From positions 558,001 to 622,000 of the forward strand of contig JAHBBC010000012.1 in the NCBI GenBank assembly GCA_019915015.1: 64,000 bases of DNA, in the 5' to 3' direction. The notes under the pieces are model-generated. The model was not told the DNA's origin. It saw only the letters and a program-made list of their open reading frames with translations, and ran no database searches. Below are positions 1 to 11,341 of this stretch, piece after piece. Every line of letters begins with the position of its first letter. Positions within the stretch are counted from its first letter, which is position 1. The translations under genes were made by a program, and so were the position numbers. The DNA comes from Auriscalpium vulgare. Its lineage: Eukaryota; Basidiomycota; Agaricomycetes; Russulales; Auriscalpiaceae.

Positions 1-554
1 GGACGTGAAAACCAACAGCTTCGCCTCTACGGCCAACAATGGCCTGCTCGGCTACTCCACCTTCCCCTCTGACTACTCCGGCGCGCCCACCGACGATGGT
101 GTCGTTTTCCTGTTCTCGTCCGTTCCCGGCGGCAGCGAGACGAACTACAACGAAGGCAAGGTCAGTGTCATCATGCTTGAGTTGAATTTCGGTGCAGCGC
201 TGATCTTTCATTCTTGACAGACTGTGACGCACGAAGTCGGTCACTGGGTCGGCCTGTACCACACCTTCCAAGGCGGCTGCAGTGGCTCCGGTGACCAGGT
301 CGCCGACACTCCCGCAGAGGCGTCCGCTGCCTCCGGCTGCCCCGTTGGACGCGACACCTGTTCGAGCGCCGGGGTCGATCCTATCCACAACTACATGGAT
401 TACTCTTACGATTCTTGCATGTCTGAGTTCACTGCAGGTGCGTCTTTTTGAGTTTGGGGTCGCTCAATTCGAATAACTGATGGTCTTCGGCTCATCAGGA
501 CAAATTGCCCGGTTCAAGTCCCAGCTCGCGACGTACCGTGGTATCTCAATTTAA
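1..554 (+). CDS. Secreted M43-type metalloprotease, 3' end (partial)
   Basis: This is the C-terminal part of an extracellular zinc metalloprotease of the M43 (pappalysin/fungal MEP1) family; the 5' end lies outside the window. Exons read as 1-160, 221-437 and 499-554, with GT-AG introns between them. The second exon opens with the extended zinc motif [11 protein letters not shown] (two His, catalytic Glu, third His ligand after the Gly) followed by a Cys-rich stretch. The downstream MDYSYDSC segment supplies the Met-turn, and the last exon encodes the usual tail ending near [11 protein letters not shown]. The family is secreted and degrades extracellular protein. No defect is visible in the part present. 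Confidence 0.9.
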
Positions 555-1172
555 GGGTTAGGCCTGCGGCAAAGCATTGTAAAAAGCATGTGTTATATCT
601 TGTATCCGTAGGGCAAAACGCATTTTGGAAAAGCTTCTGCATATACTCAATGCCAAGCACAACGCTCGCTGTCCGCGTGCCGCCGAATTCAAATTATCCC
701 ATCGACTCGAGGGCGCCGGTGTACCAGCTATGATGCATATAACATGAACATAATATTGGCCCAGCTCTAAGGCTACCAGGCGCGCGCTCGTTCACCTACA
801 TGATATTCGTGAGAATCTAGAGAATCCTTGAGCCGAAAATCAGTAACACTGAGTAAGGTAGCACTTGAAATCTTGTATGCCTGGAGCATATACGACAATC
901 GAATCCCTTTCGCATTTTGCAAGTAAATCGCGGGGTACACTCGTTGAAGCAAACTTGAAGCTTGATTTTTGAAACTTTTGAGACGGTCTTCCCACAGAAA
1001 TTGAAGATGACGTCGGTAAAGCTCACGGTTGGGTAGAAATGGGTTGAAATTCCGAGCTCGGCGGCGAACGTTCATCGTACAACCAATCTCAGCGTCCCGC
1101 CTTTCCCCCGCGCCAGCAAAGGCATCTGCGCAGCCATCCCCGCCCCCAAGCCCTCGAGCACACTTACTCAAC

Positions 1173-1769
1173 ATGTCGGCCACGCCGCCCGTGGTGGACC
1201 CTATCGCAGACGCGGACACGCTCGCTCTGGAGGAGGAGGAGGAGGAGGAGGAAGACGAATACGACGTCGAGGTGTGTGTGCCTTGCTAGCTCGGCGGGCG
1301 TGTGTGCTCATCGGCGGCGGTGATCACGGCAGTATGAGGAGCAGGAGGAGGCCGGCGGCTTCGAGGAGGACGTCGAGGAGGACGAGGACGATGAGGGGGG
1401 CGAGGATGGGGTACGTCTGCTGCCACGCCTGCTACCTCCCACCCATTGACCAGTGTCTCAACAGAAATCGAGCCTCACTGCGCTCCTCCTGGGCGGTGAA
1501 CACGTGCGCGGCTTCACGTCTCTTCTCTTCGCCAGCCTACTCACCGCCCTGCTTGATTGCTGACAATGTAGCCTGACGCTGGGGCCGCCGAGGAGCTTCA
1601 CGACGACCAGGAGGATCAGGACGACGAGTATGATGAGGGGGCTGTGGCCGCGAACGGCGCACCCGACGTCCTCCCGCCGTCGGCCGTCGGGGCAAAGCGT
1701 GCGCGCGACGATGCCGAGGACGGGGTCGACGAGGCCGGTGACGACGGCGCGAAGAAGGTCAAGGTGTGA
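1173..1769 (+). CDS. Small very acidic protein with Lys-rich tail
   Basis: Four exons fit: 1173-1271, 1333-1410, 1465-1503 and 1572-1769, giving about 137 residues. The N-terminal half is dominated by Glu/Asp runs encoded by GAG repeats. The tail has a basic KRAR and a final KKVKV, which looks like a nuclear localisation signal. All introns are GT-AG, and the third has a clear TGCTGAC branch site. The short third exon was chosen because it keeps the frame open through the last intron. The composition resembles acidic nuclear or histone-chaperone-like proteins, but I do not recognise a specific family, so no function is assigned. Confidence 0.6.
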
Positions 1770-2660
1770 TCGCACAGCCAGCGCTGCTGCGACGAAGTAA
1801 AGGCGTGTTCATTGATCTCTTATGGACTGGCTACGTGTGTAGGATATGTACTGAACTTTGCTCTCGTATGTACTGAACCTTGCTCTCGCATGAATTGACC
1901 GTTATACCACTTGCCAAAGGGGAAGCCATTGTTTGGCGTCATGCGAGTGCAGAGTCAAGATCTAACCATCTATTCGGCACCTCGAGGACAGCGCTGCGAG
2001 ATCCAGGACAAAACTTTCACTGGCGCCGGATGTCTTCACTTGTCGGGTGTTCAGTGCCTCAGTGACTGGGCGTTCAATCTGCGTAGATGGTTGTGTTGTG
2101 CTTGCTCGAGAATTATTACTTGGAGTGGTCCCCACGGGCATTGAGGCGCAAGCGATATTCCTCGGCGCCCGGTGGGAGTCGTGATTATTCAACGAAGCAA
2201 TGGTGAAACGACAGTAAGACCTCACATTTTTCATGCTTCTTCGCCGGGCCTGCTCCGTTGTATGAGGTGATCAGCGCCTCACGCGCTGCGAGCTCGTGGA
2301 CTCCGTTCGACGGCCCCGAGGACTGTCAGCGTGGGCGCATCGACTCGGATGCCGCCCTTGGCGAGAGCGGACACGAATGTTTTGAGACCGACGACGCGAA
2401 ACCACTGGCACGGCCCAATCAGGCGTGACTTGTAGCCTCGCCGTGGGCCGATGGGGCTACACCGACGACTGCTAGGCAGTTGTTGACGCCTTACTTTCCT
2501 TGCCTTGCTATACAATGTGAGTGCGTCACATTGAGCGGGTACAGGTCCTCAACTCCTCACGAAGGGGCTGACTTCGTCGTGGTTCGTTCAGAGGGACAGG
2601 TTGGCTGGCAGCCTGAGAGCGAACGTATCGGTTGTGCTGGGAGTTGGTCTATCTGGGCCG
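1770..2660. other. Intergenic stretch, no gene recognised
   Basis: Short open frames occur on both strands here, but none has splice-site support, a recognisable motif or a sensible start. I see no gene, RNA or mobile-element ends. Confidence 0.5.
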
Positions 2661-2661
2661 G

Positions 2662-3048
2662 CTATGATGTCCGCGGCTGACGAGCCCATATTCTGTAAAG
2701 CCCAGACAAGCCTCGAAGGGTGCCGTGAAAAAGTCCATGGCTGCGGATGGAAGACACGGCTTCCTTCGCGGAGCGCCGTAGAGCGCCGTACACACGAAGG
2801 ACGACCACATTGAGGAACTCTGCGCAGAAGACGGACTCGCGATCAGGGTCGGGGGAAAAGGCCCTGACGGGGCGCGGGTTCCCGTCCCGCACACCGATAC
2901 CTCCTCCTGGAGGCGCATGTCCAGCCTCCTTCTTCGCTGCGCCAGCCTTCTTGGCACACGGGAGCTGGCTGTTCCCGCGCGGCAGGCCTCCTTTGCGCAC
3001 CACGCGCCGGGGCAAGACACAGTACGCACAAATAAATGCCCGGATCAC
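2662..3048 (-). pseudogene. Decayed copy of the repeat-module gene family
   Basis: On the minus strand this stretch matches, with indels, the second-to-third module region of the gene at 15321-16601. Shared short motifs include RKGGLP, KKAGAAK, a loop with SPDP and then AEFL. The parent-like segment between these blocks is largely deleted and the remainder shifts frame, so no continuous protein is possible. It is best read as a truncated relic. Confidence 0.7.
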
Positions 3049-3081
3049 AATGTTGCAATGGGTCAGACGCTGGAATGAAAC

Positions 3082-3990
3082 TTACTTCACCTGTGCGCGG
3101 GTCGAGCGAGCTTGAGCGGCGAGACGACCACCACCGATTGGGCCACTTGCAAGTACGTCGTATTCAACGGGGTTGGCGCCGTGCAGACTCACATGTGACC
3201 TCCCGATAGACGCAAGGCGATCGATGCCCGTCGCATCAGGTAGGTTATTTGACAGCTTCCTGTAGATATGCGCGGGCTCAACTTCACGTACTGAATAGAA
3301 AACTGTTTGGGAGGGCCTGGAGATCTCATTTGAAATCATATTTGCGGCCACGGTTACTAGTAGTGAGGTGAACAAGCCCTGGGGGATCACAAACATAGAC
3401 TTACCTGCTGCGCAAATGATTGAATTGATGGATACCATTGAAGCCCTGGTTTGGAGCAAGGAACACTCATCATTCCAGAAGATATGGGTGTACGCACTGG
3501 CGCAAGCAGCGGTTCCTCCATGATGCGACCGTAACGGGATAGTAAGTATCGTGTCGCAAGACATACCTAAAAGGTTTCATTTAAGCAGTAAAGCGTCGAG
3601 CAGGAGTTTCACGATCAAAGCACGACGGGGCATAGGCCCAGCTGACGCCTCGTAATCATCTCCCGATTGTGCCAGCGGCCAGACAAAACAACTGGCGCCT
3701 TCCGGCATCGTTGAAACGAAAGAAATAAGATTCGATGCACATGGACCGACAGAATGTTTGCGGAGAAAGTCGTAAGGATCCGAGGTATTGCAGAGCGCGC
3801 GCTGTTGGTAGTCTTTGGTAGTTGGAACTTTTGAAGTGACGAGACCCAAGTCGAGCCCTGTGGCGTCGCCGCGTAGGCGTGCCGGCATCTACCGACCGCC
3901 GCCACATCGAGTTGACACGACGACCGTCAACTCACTGAACTGTTCGTTGTTCCCTTCAGACCTCTATTCAACTCTGCAGAGAAGGAAAAA
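3082..3990 (-). other. Unresolved region upstream of laccase 1, possible gene remnant
   Basis: The minus strand holds a 160-residue open frame (3082-3564) and a 103-residue one (3577-3888) with plausible GT-AG sites near 3400 (GTAAGT donor) but no family I recognise. A 29-bp block at 3754-3782 recurs exactly upstream of laccase 2 at 24815-24843 in the matching relative orientation. The region therefore probably includes part of the segment copied with the laccase gene. Real coding status is uncertain. Confidence 0.3.
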
Positions 3991-4595
3991 AGATGGCTCA
4001 TTTATCTGGTATGTACTGTGCGTACAAGTCCGTGCCGTACTCATTGATGTCAATGCGGACAACTTCAACATCAGCCGGGCCTCAATGCCGCTGCCAGGTA
4101 CCAACGCTGCATTTTCATCCTTTTTCATCTGAGACGGCTATGGCACGCTGCCCTATACCGCTTGTTGTCCGCAGCATGCGCTACTCTGCTGCCGCTCGAG
4201 CTCACGAAGGCTGTAGGTGTCTGGAAAGTGGGATTTTGACTTCACGCATTCTGACACCATATGCTTATTCCAACTGTGCTGTCCTGTCATGCTGTTATGC
4301 TCGGGATGTCTATGAACTAGCCGCTTCAGCTATGTAACTTTCACGGCGTTTTACCACTTGTCCGGCCATTTTCGGCCAGACTCTGCGTCGCTTTAGCTCG
4401 GACTGCATTCAAATTGGCAGCGAAAAAGTGCTCCGTCTGAGCAATGGACCAATTTATTAGTCTCCTTTCCAGCTTCTGAAGTCTTAGATCGCATTACCAG
4501 GAGTATGGTCGACTGCGGTCTGCGTCTCACAGCGCTCGTACTGGCATCCTACCTTAGCGCGCGCCTGTGGTCAGCCCATGCGAGCGGTTCGAAGG

Positions 4596-4604
4596 TATAA
4601 AAGG
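4596..4604 (+). promoter_or_regulatory. TATA box of laccase 1
   Basis: TATAAAAGG lies 69 bp upstream of the laccase 1 start codon, followed by a pyrimidine-rich leader. Laccase 2 has the related CATAAAAGG at the equivalent place. Confidence 0.75.
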
Positions 4605-4672
4605 GCTCGAGGACTGAGCCATAGTTTCCTCATCTCACCAATCCCGACTTTCCTCTCTCTTCAGCCTTCTCG

Positions 4673-7207
4673 ATGCTCTCGCATACCACTCTCGCTTTCT
4701 TAGTGACCTCCTCGGCCACCGCTGCGCTCGCTGCCGTCGTCAGCTCCGATATACACATCACCAACGCGGTCCTTGCCCCAGATGGTTTCTCTCGCGAGTA
4801 AGTAACCCGTAACGTCCGTGTGCTAGCGTGGGCTCACATCAGTTTATTTTATAGTACTGTTGTCGCCGGCGGTGTTTTCCCTGCTCCTCTGATCAAAGGG
4901 AACATGGTAGGTTTGTTTCCAGTCGAAACGTTGGATGCAGACTCAAGCAACATCATCAAGGGTGATGAGTTTCAACTGAATGTCTTCGATGACTTGACCG
5001 ACTCGGCTATGGACCTCGCAACGTCTATCGTAAGCTAGCTGCATCTCACCAATGACCTTAGCTCACACCGCATGTGGTATGCAGCACTGGCACGGCTTCT
5101 TTCAGAAGACGACGAACTATGCCGACGGTGTTTCCTTCGTGACCCAGTGCCCTCTTATCCCTGGCAACTCTTACCTGTATGACTTCAGCGTTCCAGGACA
5201 AGCAGTAAGCTCATTCTCCAATGTATTTGCGCATTATCCTGACTTTAATTATCAAGGGAACGTTTTGGTACCACAGTCACTTTGCGAATCAGTATTGCGA
5301 CGGCCTGCGCGGACCGTTTGTTGTGTACGATCCGAATGATCCGCAAGCATCTCTCTACGATGTTGACGATGGTAAGGCTTAACATTCTCCGTCAGCTGCC
5401 ATATTTTCTAATAAACTCTCGATAGAAACCACCGTGATCACGCTCGCCGACTGGTAGGTTCCTGAACACCAGATGTTGTCAGAATAAAATCTGACGCCTG
5501 CCCAAAAGGTACCACTATCTCTCCACCAATGCTCCGGCGATCCCTCAGCCATCGTCTACACTGATCAACGGTGCTGGGCGTTACTCTGGTGCCACAACCA
5601 ACCCCGATCTTACGGTGGTCGGCGTTACGGCAGGAAAACGGTGAGTTTCTCCGCGTTGGGCGTTCTGTCATGCAGCGGAGCGCCCTCGTTCCTATCTTAC
5701 AGCAATGTGTGTGTACTGACACGGGGATAGGTATCGCTTCCGCGTCGTCAACATCGCCTGTGACTCGTACTTCGTGTTTTCGATCGACGGCCATCAGCTG
5801 ACAATCATTGAGGCGGACGGGCAGAGCACCCAGCCCCTCGTCGTGGACACCCTTCAGATCCTCGCGGGTATGAGTCCCCGTCTATGCAGCCATTTAGCTT
5901 GCTGATGCCAACCAACCAACAGGCCAGAGGTACTCCGTTGTGGTACGCACCTCCTTGCGCTCGTAGATCATTCACTCAGTGATATGGCATGTATAGCTCA
6001 ACGCCAACCAATCTCCTGACAACTACTGTCAGTTCGCTCTCCGCACGGTCATTGGTTTGAGCTTTACCAATCATATTATACAGGGATTCGCTCCATTCCG
6101 GCCGGCGGCACAACCACGGGTGGCCTGAACTCCGCGATCCTGCGGTATGACGGAGCCAATGCGACAGACCCCACCACGTCCGCGAAGACCAGTCCAGTCG
6201 CTTTGGTAGAGACGAACCTGCACGTACGAACATTCCTGTTGTTGCTGCTTTATGAACAAAGGCTGAAAATCAGGTCTTCTCCCGGCAGCCCCTTGTTGCC
6301 TCCGCCGTGGTACGCATTTTGCGCTGGTATCATTTGAGCACTGTAATTCATACTTGTTTATTTATTTGCAGCCGGGAACACATTCGCCCGGAGAAGCGGA
6401 CATCAACATCAACCTTGCTGTCACCAATGTACGTGTCAGTATCCATTTCCATGTGCTCAGGGTTGCTCACCTTCGTCTCAGGCCAATGGATTGTTCCTCG
6501 TGAACAATCAAAGTTTCACTCCGCCGAGCGTCCCTGTGTTGCTCCAGATCCTCAACGGCACTTCGAATGCCAGTGATCTCCTTCCGTCAGGCAGCATCTA
6601 CGGCCTTCAGTTGAACAAAGTCGTCGAGATCACCATTCCCGGCGGTGCTGGGGGCGGTCCTGTGCGTCTTTCATCCCTCTCATACTACAACACCTCTTAG
6701 TTACTGAAACACGTGTACAGCACCCTGTCCACCTGCACGGAGTGAGTACCACAACAGCCCTTGACTCCGCCATTTGCTCACTCGCATTCCATCGTACGCA
6801 GCACGCCTTCTACGTCGTCCGCAGCGCCGGTAACGCGACTTACAACTGGGACAACCCTGTCATCCGCGACGTCGTCAGTATTGGCACGACGTCTAGTGAC
6901 CAGACTACCATCCGGTTCGTGACCGACAACCCTGGCCCGTGGTTCCTCCATTGCCACATAGACTGGCATCTCAACAAGTACGCTGCATCGCTAAAGCAGG
7001 CTTGGAGTGATCGATGCTGATGGTGAGGTTTCTAGGGGCTTCGCGGTCGTGTTCGCGGAGGACACTGGTGATGTGGCGACGACGGATCCTCCTCCCGGTA
7101 GGTCTCCTGGCTCAGTAGCTGCAGTTCTGCCGACTGATGATCATTTGGCTCAACCAGATGCGTGGAAGGCACTGTGCCCCGACTACAATACATTCATCAG
7201 TTCTTAA
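4673..7207 (+). CDS. Secreted laccase (multicopper oxidase), copy 1
   Basis: Laccases oxidise phenols with reduction of oxygen to water and act outside the cell in lignin decay and pigment chemistry. About 18 exons read cleanly with GT-AG introns; the first is 4673-4797 and the last 7158-7207, giving an about 520-residue protein of usual length. The start encodes a signal peptide rich in Leu and Ala. All four copper-binding motifs are present: [25 protein letters not shown] and HCHIDWHL. Introns fall at the positions expected of polypore laccases. It is the inverted paralogue of the gene at 21674-24220; most exons are nearly identical in protein sequence. No disabling change was seen. Confidence 0.95.
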
Positions 7208-7632
7208 TCTGCCTATGCTCCTATGCTCCATTCCTACAGTCTTTACCAGACCCACTAAAACATAAACCCACTCCCATTCCATTCGGACACTTCATGTCCG
7301 AAACTTATTTATGTGACAGTGAAGCACGTTTGTGCCTCGTTCGTTCTTTCGCCTTTATTTGACCGTTGTTTGAAGGTTCTCCTTTGATTAAAAATGCGTC
7401 GTATCTAGGTTGGCGACAAGGTGTATAAACGTATTATAAGGATTTTGGCGCAACGCCAGATGAGTCGAAGCGGACCCGTGGGCGGCCGCGTGACCCTCAG
7501 TAAAAACGCAAAGTCGCGGCTAGTCTCGGGCTAGTCTCGTTCAGTCCTGTAGGGGCAGGGATAGTCATACTGTAGTCCGAAAATGTGCGAATCCAGTCTT
7601 TTCCTGTCAAATCTCGTAATGATACGATCATT
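7208..7632. other. Laccase 1 downstream region
   Basis: No gene is visible between the laccase stop codon and the left end of the transposon. The sequence is AT-richer than the flanking genes and presumably holds the 3' UTR. Confidence 0.5.
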
Positions 7633-7700
7633 AGGGGAGCTCAGAGTAGACCGTTTTCGTTTCCGTTTCGTTTTCAAACGCCTTTCGTTTTCGATTCGGC
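7633..7700 (+). repeat. Left terminal inverted repeat of the Harbinger element
   Basis: All 68 positions are identical to the reverse complement of 10952-11019. The inner part is rich in GTTTTCGTTTCC-like subrepeats that may bind transposase or the partner protein. Confidence 0.95.
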
Positions 7701-7785
7701 GCCCCGGCGTGATATTACATAATGTCACTCAATCTACGCCGCTGCGCGACACCGCCGCCATTGCTTTCGAGCTCTTCCACCAGCC

Positions 7786-9016
7786 ATGGCCCGTGCTACC
7801 TACCACGATGAGATTATCGACGCATACATCACATATATGGCTATCCAGATGGCACTCATGCCTCCATCTTCAGCCACAGCTATGATGGAGCAGCTCCAAC
7901 GCGATAGCTCAATCCTTCACACCATCCTATCCTCCCGCTACATCAACCCCCGTCCTCCCGTCGTTAAAGCCGGCAATCTCCAGCTTGCATGGGAGTATGC
8001 ACAGGATCCTGCCCATCACCACCGCTTTATCAACATGCTCCGTGTCTCTCCCCACGTCTTCGACACTATCCTTGGCCTCATCGAGGGTCATCCCGTATTC
8101 CAGAACAACTCGAACACCCCGCAGGAGGATATCCGAACGCAATTAGCGGTGACCCTGTACCGTATGGGTCGCTATGGCAATGGCGCATCTCTCGAGGATA
8201 TCAGCCGTGCAGCGGGCTGTTCAGAGGGCGCTGTGGAGCTATACACGGAGAGATGTCAGGAGGCGCTGATGTCCTTGCATGGGATGTTTGTACGGCCGCT
8301 AACAGAGGAGGAGAAAGAGGTCGAGAAAAGGTGGATTGATGAGCAGCTTGGTTTCACGGGATCCACCTGGAGGGAGGGATGGGTGATGTACGACGGGACA
8401 ATTGTTGTCCTGTACAGTCGCCCCGGCCTCGACGGTGACGCGTACTACACAAGGAAGTGCAACTATGGGTTCAACGTCCAGGTATGCTGGATATCTTCTA
8501 ATAGCTCCTGACTGACATATCTGTACACAGATTGGCAATACACCGTCGAATCTACGAATCGTTGACTATTCGCTTGGCATGACCGGTTCTGCTCATGATG
8601 CATCTGCATTTGAGCATACTGCAGCTGTCAAGCATACCGACTGGTTCTTCAGAGGTGACGAGTTTGCATGGGGTGACTCTGCGTACCCTGTCAGCTCGCG
8701 GACCATCCCAGTTCACAAGAAACCAGCGTCGTTAGACCGCTCAAATGCCTTATTCGACAAACACGTAGCTCGCCTACGCGTTCGCTCTGAACACACCATG
8801 GGTGCACTCAAGGGCCGATGGCAATCCCTTCGTGGCTTACGGCTCAATATCCGTTACAATCGGGACCATATACGAGCGTGTCGGTGGATTTCATGTTGCA
8901 TCATCTTGCACAACGCAGTGCTCGACATCGAAGGATGGGCGAGTGGGACAAGCTTTGCGACTTGGCACTCACGTGCTCAGGAAGAGGACGATAGGGGGAG
9001 CCAGATGATCCTATAG
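7786..9016 (+). CDS. Harbinger-family DDE transposase
   Basis: Two exons, 7786-8481 and 8531-9016, encode about 390 residues. The N-terminal part has a helix-turn-helix-like region (GASLEDISRAAGCSEGAV). The catalytic half carries MYDGT, then SAHDASAF and GDSAYPV blocks, then RSEHTMGALKGRWQ, matching the DDE_Tnp_4 pattern of Harbinger transposases. The start follows a short leader inside the left end. The reading frame ends at 9014-9016, but the alternative frame continues to a stop at 9106-9108 with an acidic tail (DDPIDDDITEDDD). One missing G in the G-run near 8993-8997 would explain this. The loss is downstream of the catalytic region, so activity is not excluded. Confidence 0.88.
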
Positions 9017-9223
9017 ATGATGATATCACAGAGGATGATGATTGCGAGGCTAGGAGACGTGGCCTTGTGGCAGAAATAGTAGCCGCTCAACGAGCAGGAC
9101 TTGTATAAATGAACAAGATTAAATCTGAGATTGTAAAGAGTAAGAGAGATATAATCAGAAAGAAGAAAGGACTGTGTAGCATTAAATGAGAGGCTGCAGT
9201 TAGAAAGGACAAAAGCAAAATGA

Positions 9224-10820
9224 TCAGACTAAGCCTCGCTCCAACTCGTCTGGAACCACAGATGATCCTCGTCCAAGATCTCTGTCCAACTGGCTCTCAT
9301 CCCAGGGAGGACTATTTTCTCTCTGGCTTGTCATCTCGCTCTCGGGCTCATCATCCGGAGGTGTCGATGCGCGCGGCAGAGATGAAGGCGTCGATGCAGC
9401 GGTTGACATAGAGCCCGTGCGTGAGATGGAACGAGCGGGCGTAGCGGCGGCGACAACCAGAGGAGGATTCTGAAGGCGCGATATATTTTCACGGAGATCT
9501 TGAAGCTGCAGCTGAAGGTCATCGTCAAGTGCTTCCGACTTGCGGCGATACTCATCGTTCGTCCACAAGCCAATCTGCAGCTCACGAAAGAGGCGGTCGT
9601 GGCGATCGCGAGCGTCTTGGCGAAGACTATTCATGTCATCGCGCAGCCTGTCGACAGCTTTGCGGATGTTCTCTTCCTTTGACACCGCAAAGCTACGCCT
9701 GCCACATGAATTAGTCCACGTGCATTACCAACAACTAGTATTACTTACTCGATGGACTCCTTCAGTATGTCTTGAATGCCGGTGCGTGACGTGGGCTTGA
9801 AGCGACCCTTCAAGCTCTCCAGCTTCTCTTCCGACAGGTGTGCGGGAGTCTTCTTCGCACTTGCTTGCGACGAGGGCGGCACGCGGTTCTCTTTGGGAGT
9901 GTGTGGCGTCTGCGGTGGCGATCCCGGGCCGGGTGCGGTCGCAGAAGAGTCTTGCGCGAGAGGCGCCGGGCCATCGTGAACGCGTAGGACGGGGTCTATG
10001 TCCTCTTCGCGCGGTTGCCGCACAGGTGGCGCGTCGTCGGGAGGCTGATAGTGCACTGTGCGGTGACCGTCCGGACCAACCCCAGTCGTGATGATGATCG
10101 GGTTTTCATTTGGGCGGGTGGCAAGGATCGCGTGAATTCGGGGGAAGACAGCGAACTCGGCCTCGATCTCCTCTGCACAGGATGTGTTAGCCTCCAGCGT
10201 GCTCATCGGAGATCACAAAATGAACTTACGCCAGATATTCTTGTGGCGTGCATCGGTATCCTCGGATGGGCCATCTGGCCCTATGTAGCAGACCAAATAC
10301 TCATCTGGACCATCGTCGGCATCACCTGTGTCGACGATGGCCTCATTCCCAGTGAGGACACCTCCACCCGTGCACTTAATGCGCCGAACCTTGGAGTGAT
10401 AGGTGATGCGTAGCCTACACAAGCCTGTGAGCACGTATGAGGCATCCAATAAGGGTATGGACATACTGATTTATTTTCCCGAGCACCTTTGCTCCCAGAC
10501 TGACGAAATCCGAGTCCGGAGCATCCTTCCAGAGGATGCGAGCAAGCCGCTGACCCGCTGCGACCTTACTTTCTCCGCTTTTCTTCTGGAAAGATGTCAG
10601 TAACAAAGCCCAGATGATGCGTGGGCCACCTGCATACCTCACCACGCTTGTTACCAAACATAACCTTGCGATTTTGCGGCTGTTCGAGCTCCGTGATGAG
10701 CTGCAGGAGCAGCTCATTTGGCTTCTTATTTGTGCCCCAGCTGATGTTCTCCTCACGGGATTTCTTGCCCGGAGCTGTCTCAGGCTGGTCGGAGTCCGAG
10801 CGGCCGCGTTTCCGGGGCAT
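9224..10820 (-). CDS. Second ORF of the Harbinger element (Myb/SANT-like partner protein)
   Basis: Five exons fit: 10820-10638, 10585-10467, 10414-10230, 10172-9749 and 9698-9224, phases consistent throughout, giving about 460 residues. The start carries a basic signal (MPRKRGR) and then a region of about 110 residues with conserved Trp and Leu spacing that resembles the Myb/SANT-like DNA-binding protein normally needed by Harbinger transposases for nuclear import and end binding. The middle is Pro/Ser-rich and disordered. Residues roughly 330-400 form a charged coiled-coil-like helix (DRLRDDMNSLRQDARDRHD). The position inside the element and opposite orientation support the assignment; the domain call itself is by pattern only. 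Confidence 0.75.
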
Positions 10821-10951
10821 TAAGAGAGTAGGAGAGTGTAGATTAAGGAGGTATCGCGAGGGAATGAGTGTGTGAGACACGAAGACGCCGCACAACGCGA
10901 GCGTCACCTAAAGTCACACGATTGTCACACATCGGGTCACTTATGCCGCGG

Positions 10952-11019
10952 GCCGAATCGAAAACGAAAGGCGTTTGAAAACGAAACGGAAACGAAAACG
11001 GTCTACTCTGAGCTCCCCT
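10952..11019 (-). repeat. Right terminal inverted repeat of the Harbinger element
   Basis: Perfect 68-bp inverted copy of 7633-7700, ending in GAGCTCCCCT followed by the ATT duplication. Confidence 0.95.
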
Positions 11020-11144
11020 ATTGATCCGATATAATTCTTGCACCGCAGTTGCAGATGACTTATATCCTTCAAAGGCTACTTGGACGCAACTAAGCCCTGT
11101 CGCCGAGAAATCGAGCTTCGAATTCAAATAATACACGATAGGAG

Positions 11145-11240
11145 CTACGTACACGAGAACGAAACACGACGAGAACGCGACGAGAGCACGAATGCACGAG
11201 GGAGAACACCACGAGAACTACGAGAACGAGACATGAGGAA
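11145..11240. repeat. Degenerate ACGAGAAC-type simple repeat
   Basis: Imperfect tandem runs of ACGAGAAC and CGAGA units fill this stretch between the transposon and the FunK1 3' end. They create open frames of Arg/Glu or Ser/Arg composition on both strands that are not genes. Confidence 0.7.
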
Positions 11241-11341
11241 TGCACGACATACAAATGCACAAGACGAGCTGACACGATTACCAGAAAACCCATGCAAAGA
11301 GAAGGGGAGGGTTAGAAGAGAACTACAACTCGCCCGACACA

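Larger units (their letters stand above)
7633..11019 (+). mobile_element. PIF/Harbinger-type DNA transposon, complete
   Basis: The element is 3387 bp and is bounded by perfect 68-bp terminal inverted repeats at 7633-7700 and 10952-11019, with outer ends AGGGGAGCTC. It is flanked by ATT on both sides (7630-7632 and 11020-11022), a 3-bp target duplication as known for PIF/Harbinger elements; because the repeat begins with A, TA would also fit. It carries the two expected genes in opposite orientation: a DDE transposase (+) and a second ORF (-). Perfect repeats imply recent activity. It sits between laccase 1 and the FunK1 gene. Confidence 0.92.

Noticed and set aside
511..530. GGTTCAAGTCC resembling a tRNA T-loop
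   Set aside because: It is inside the last exon of the metalloprotease and no cloverleaf partner was found; no tRNA gene was recognised elsewhere by eye.
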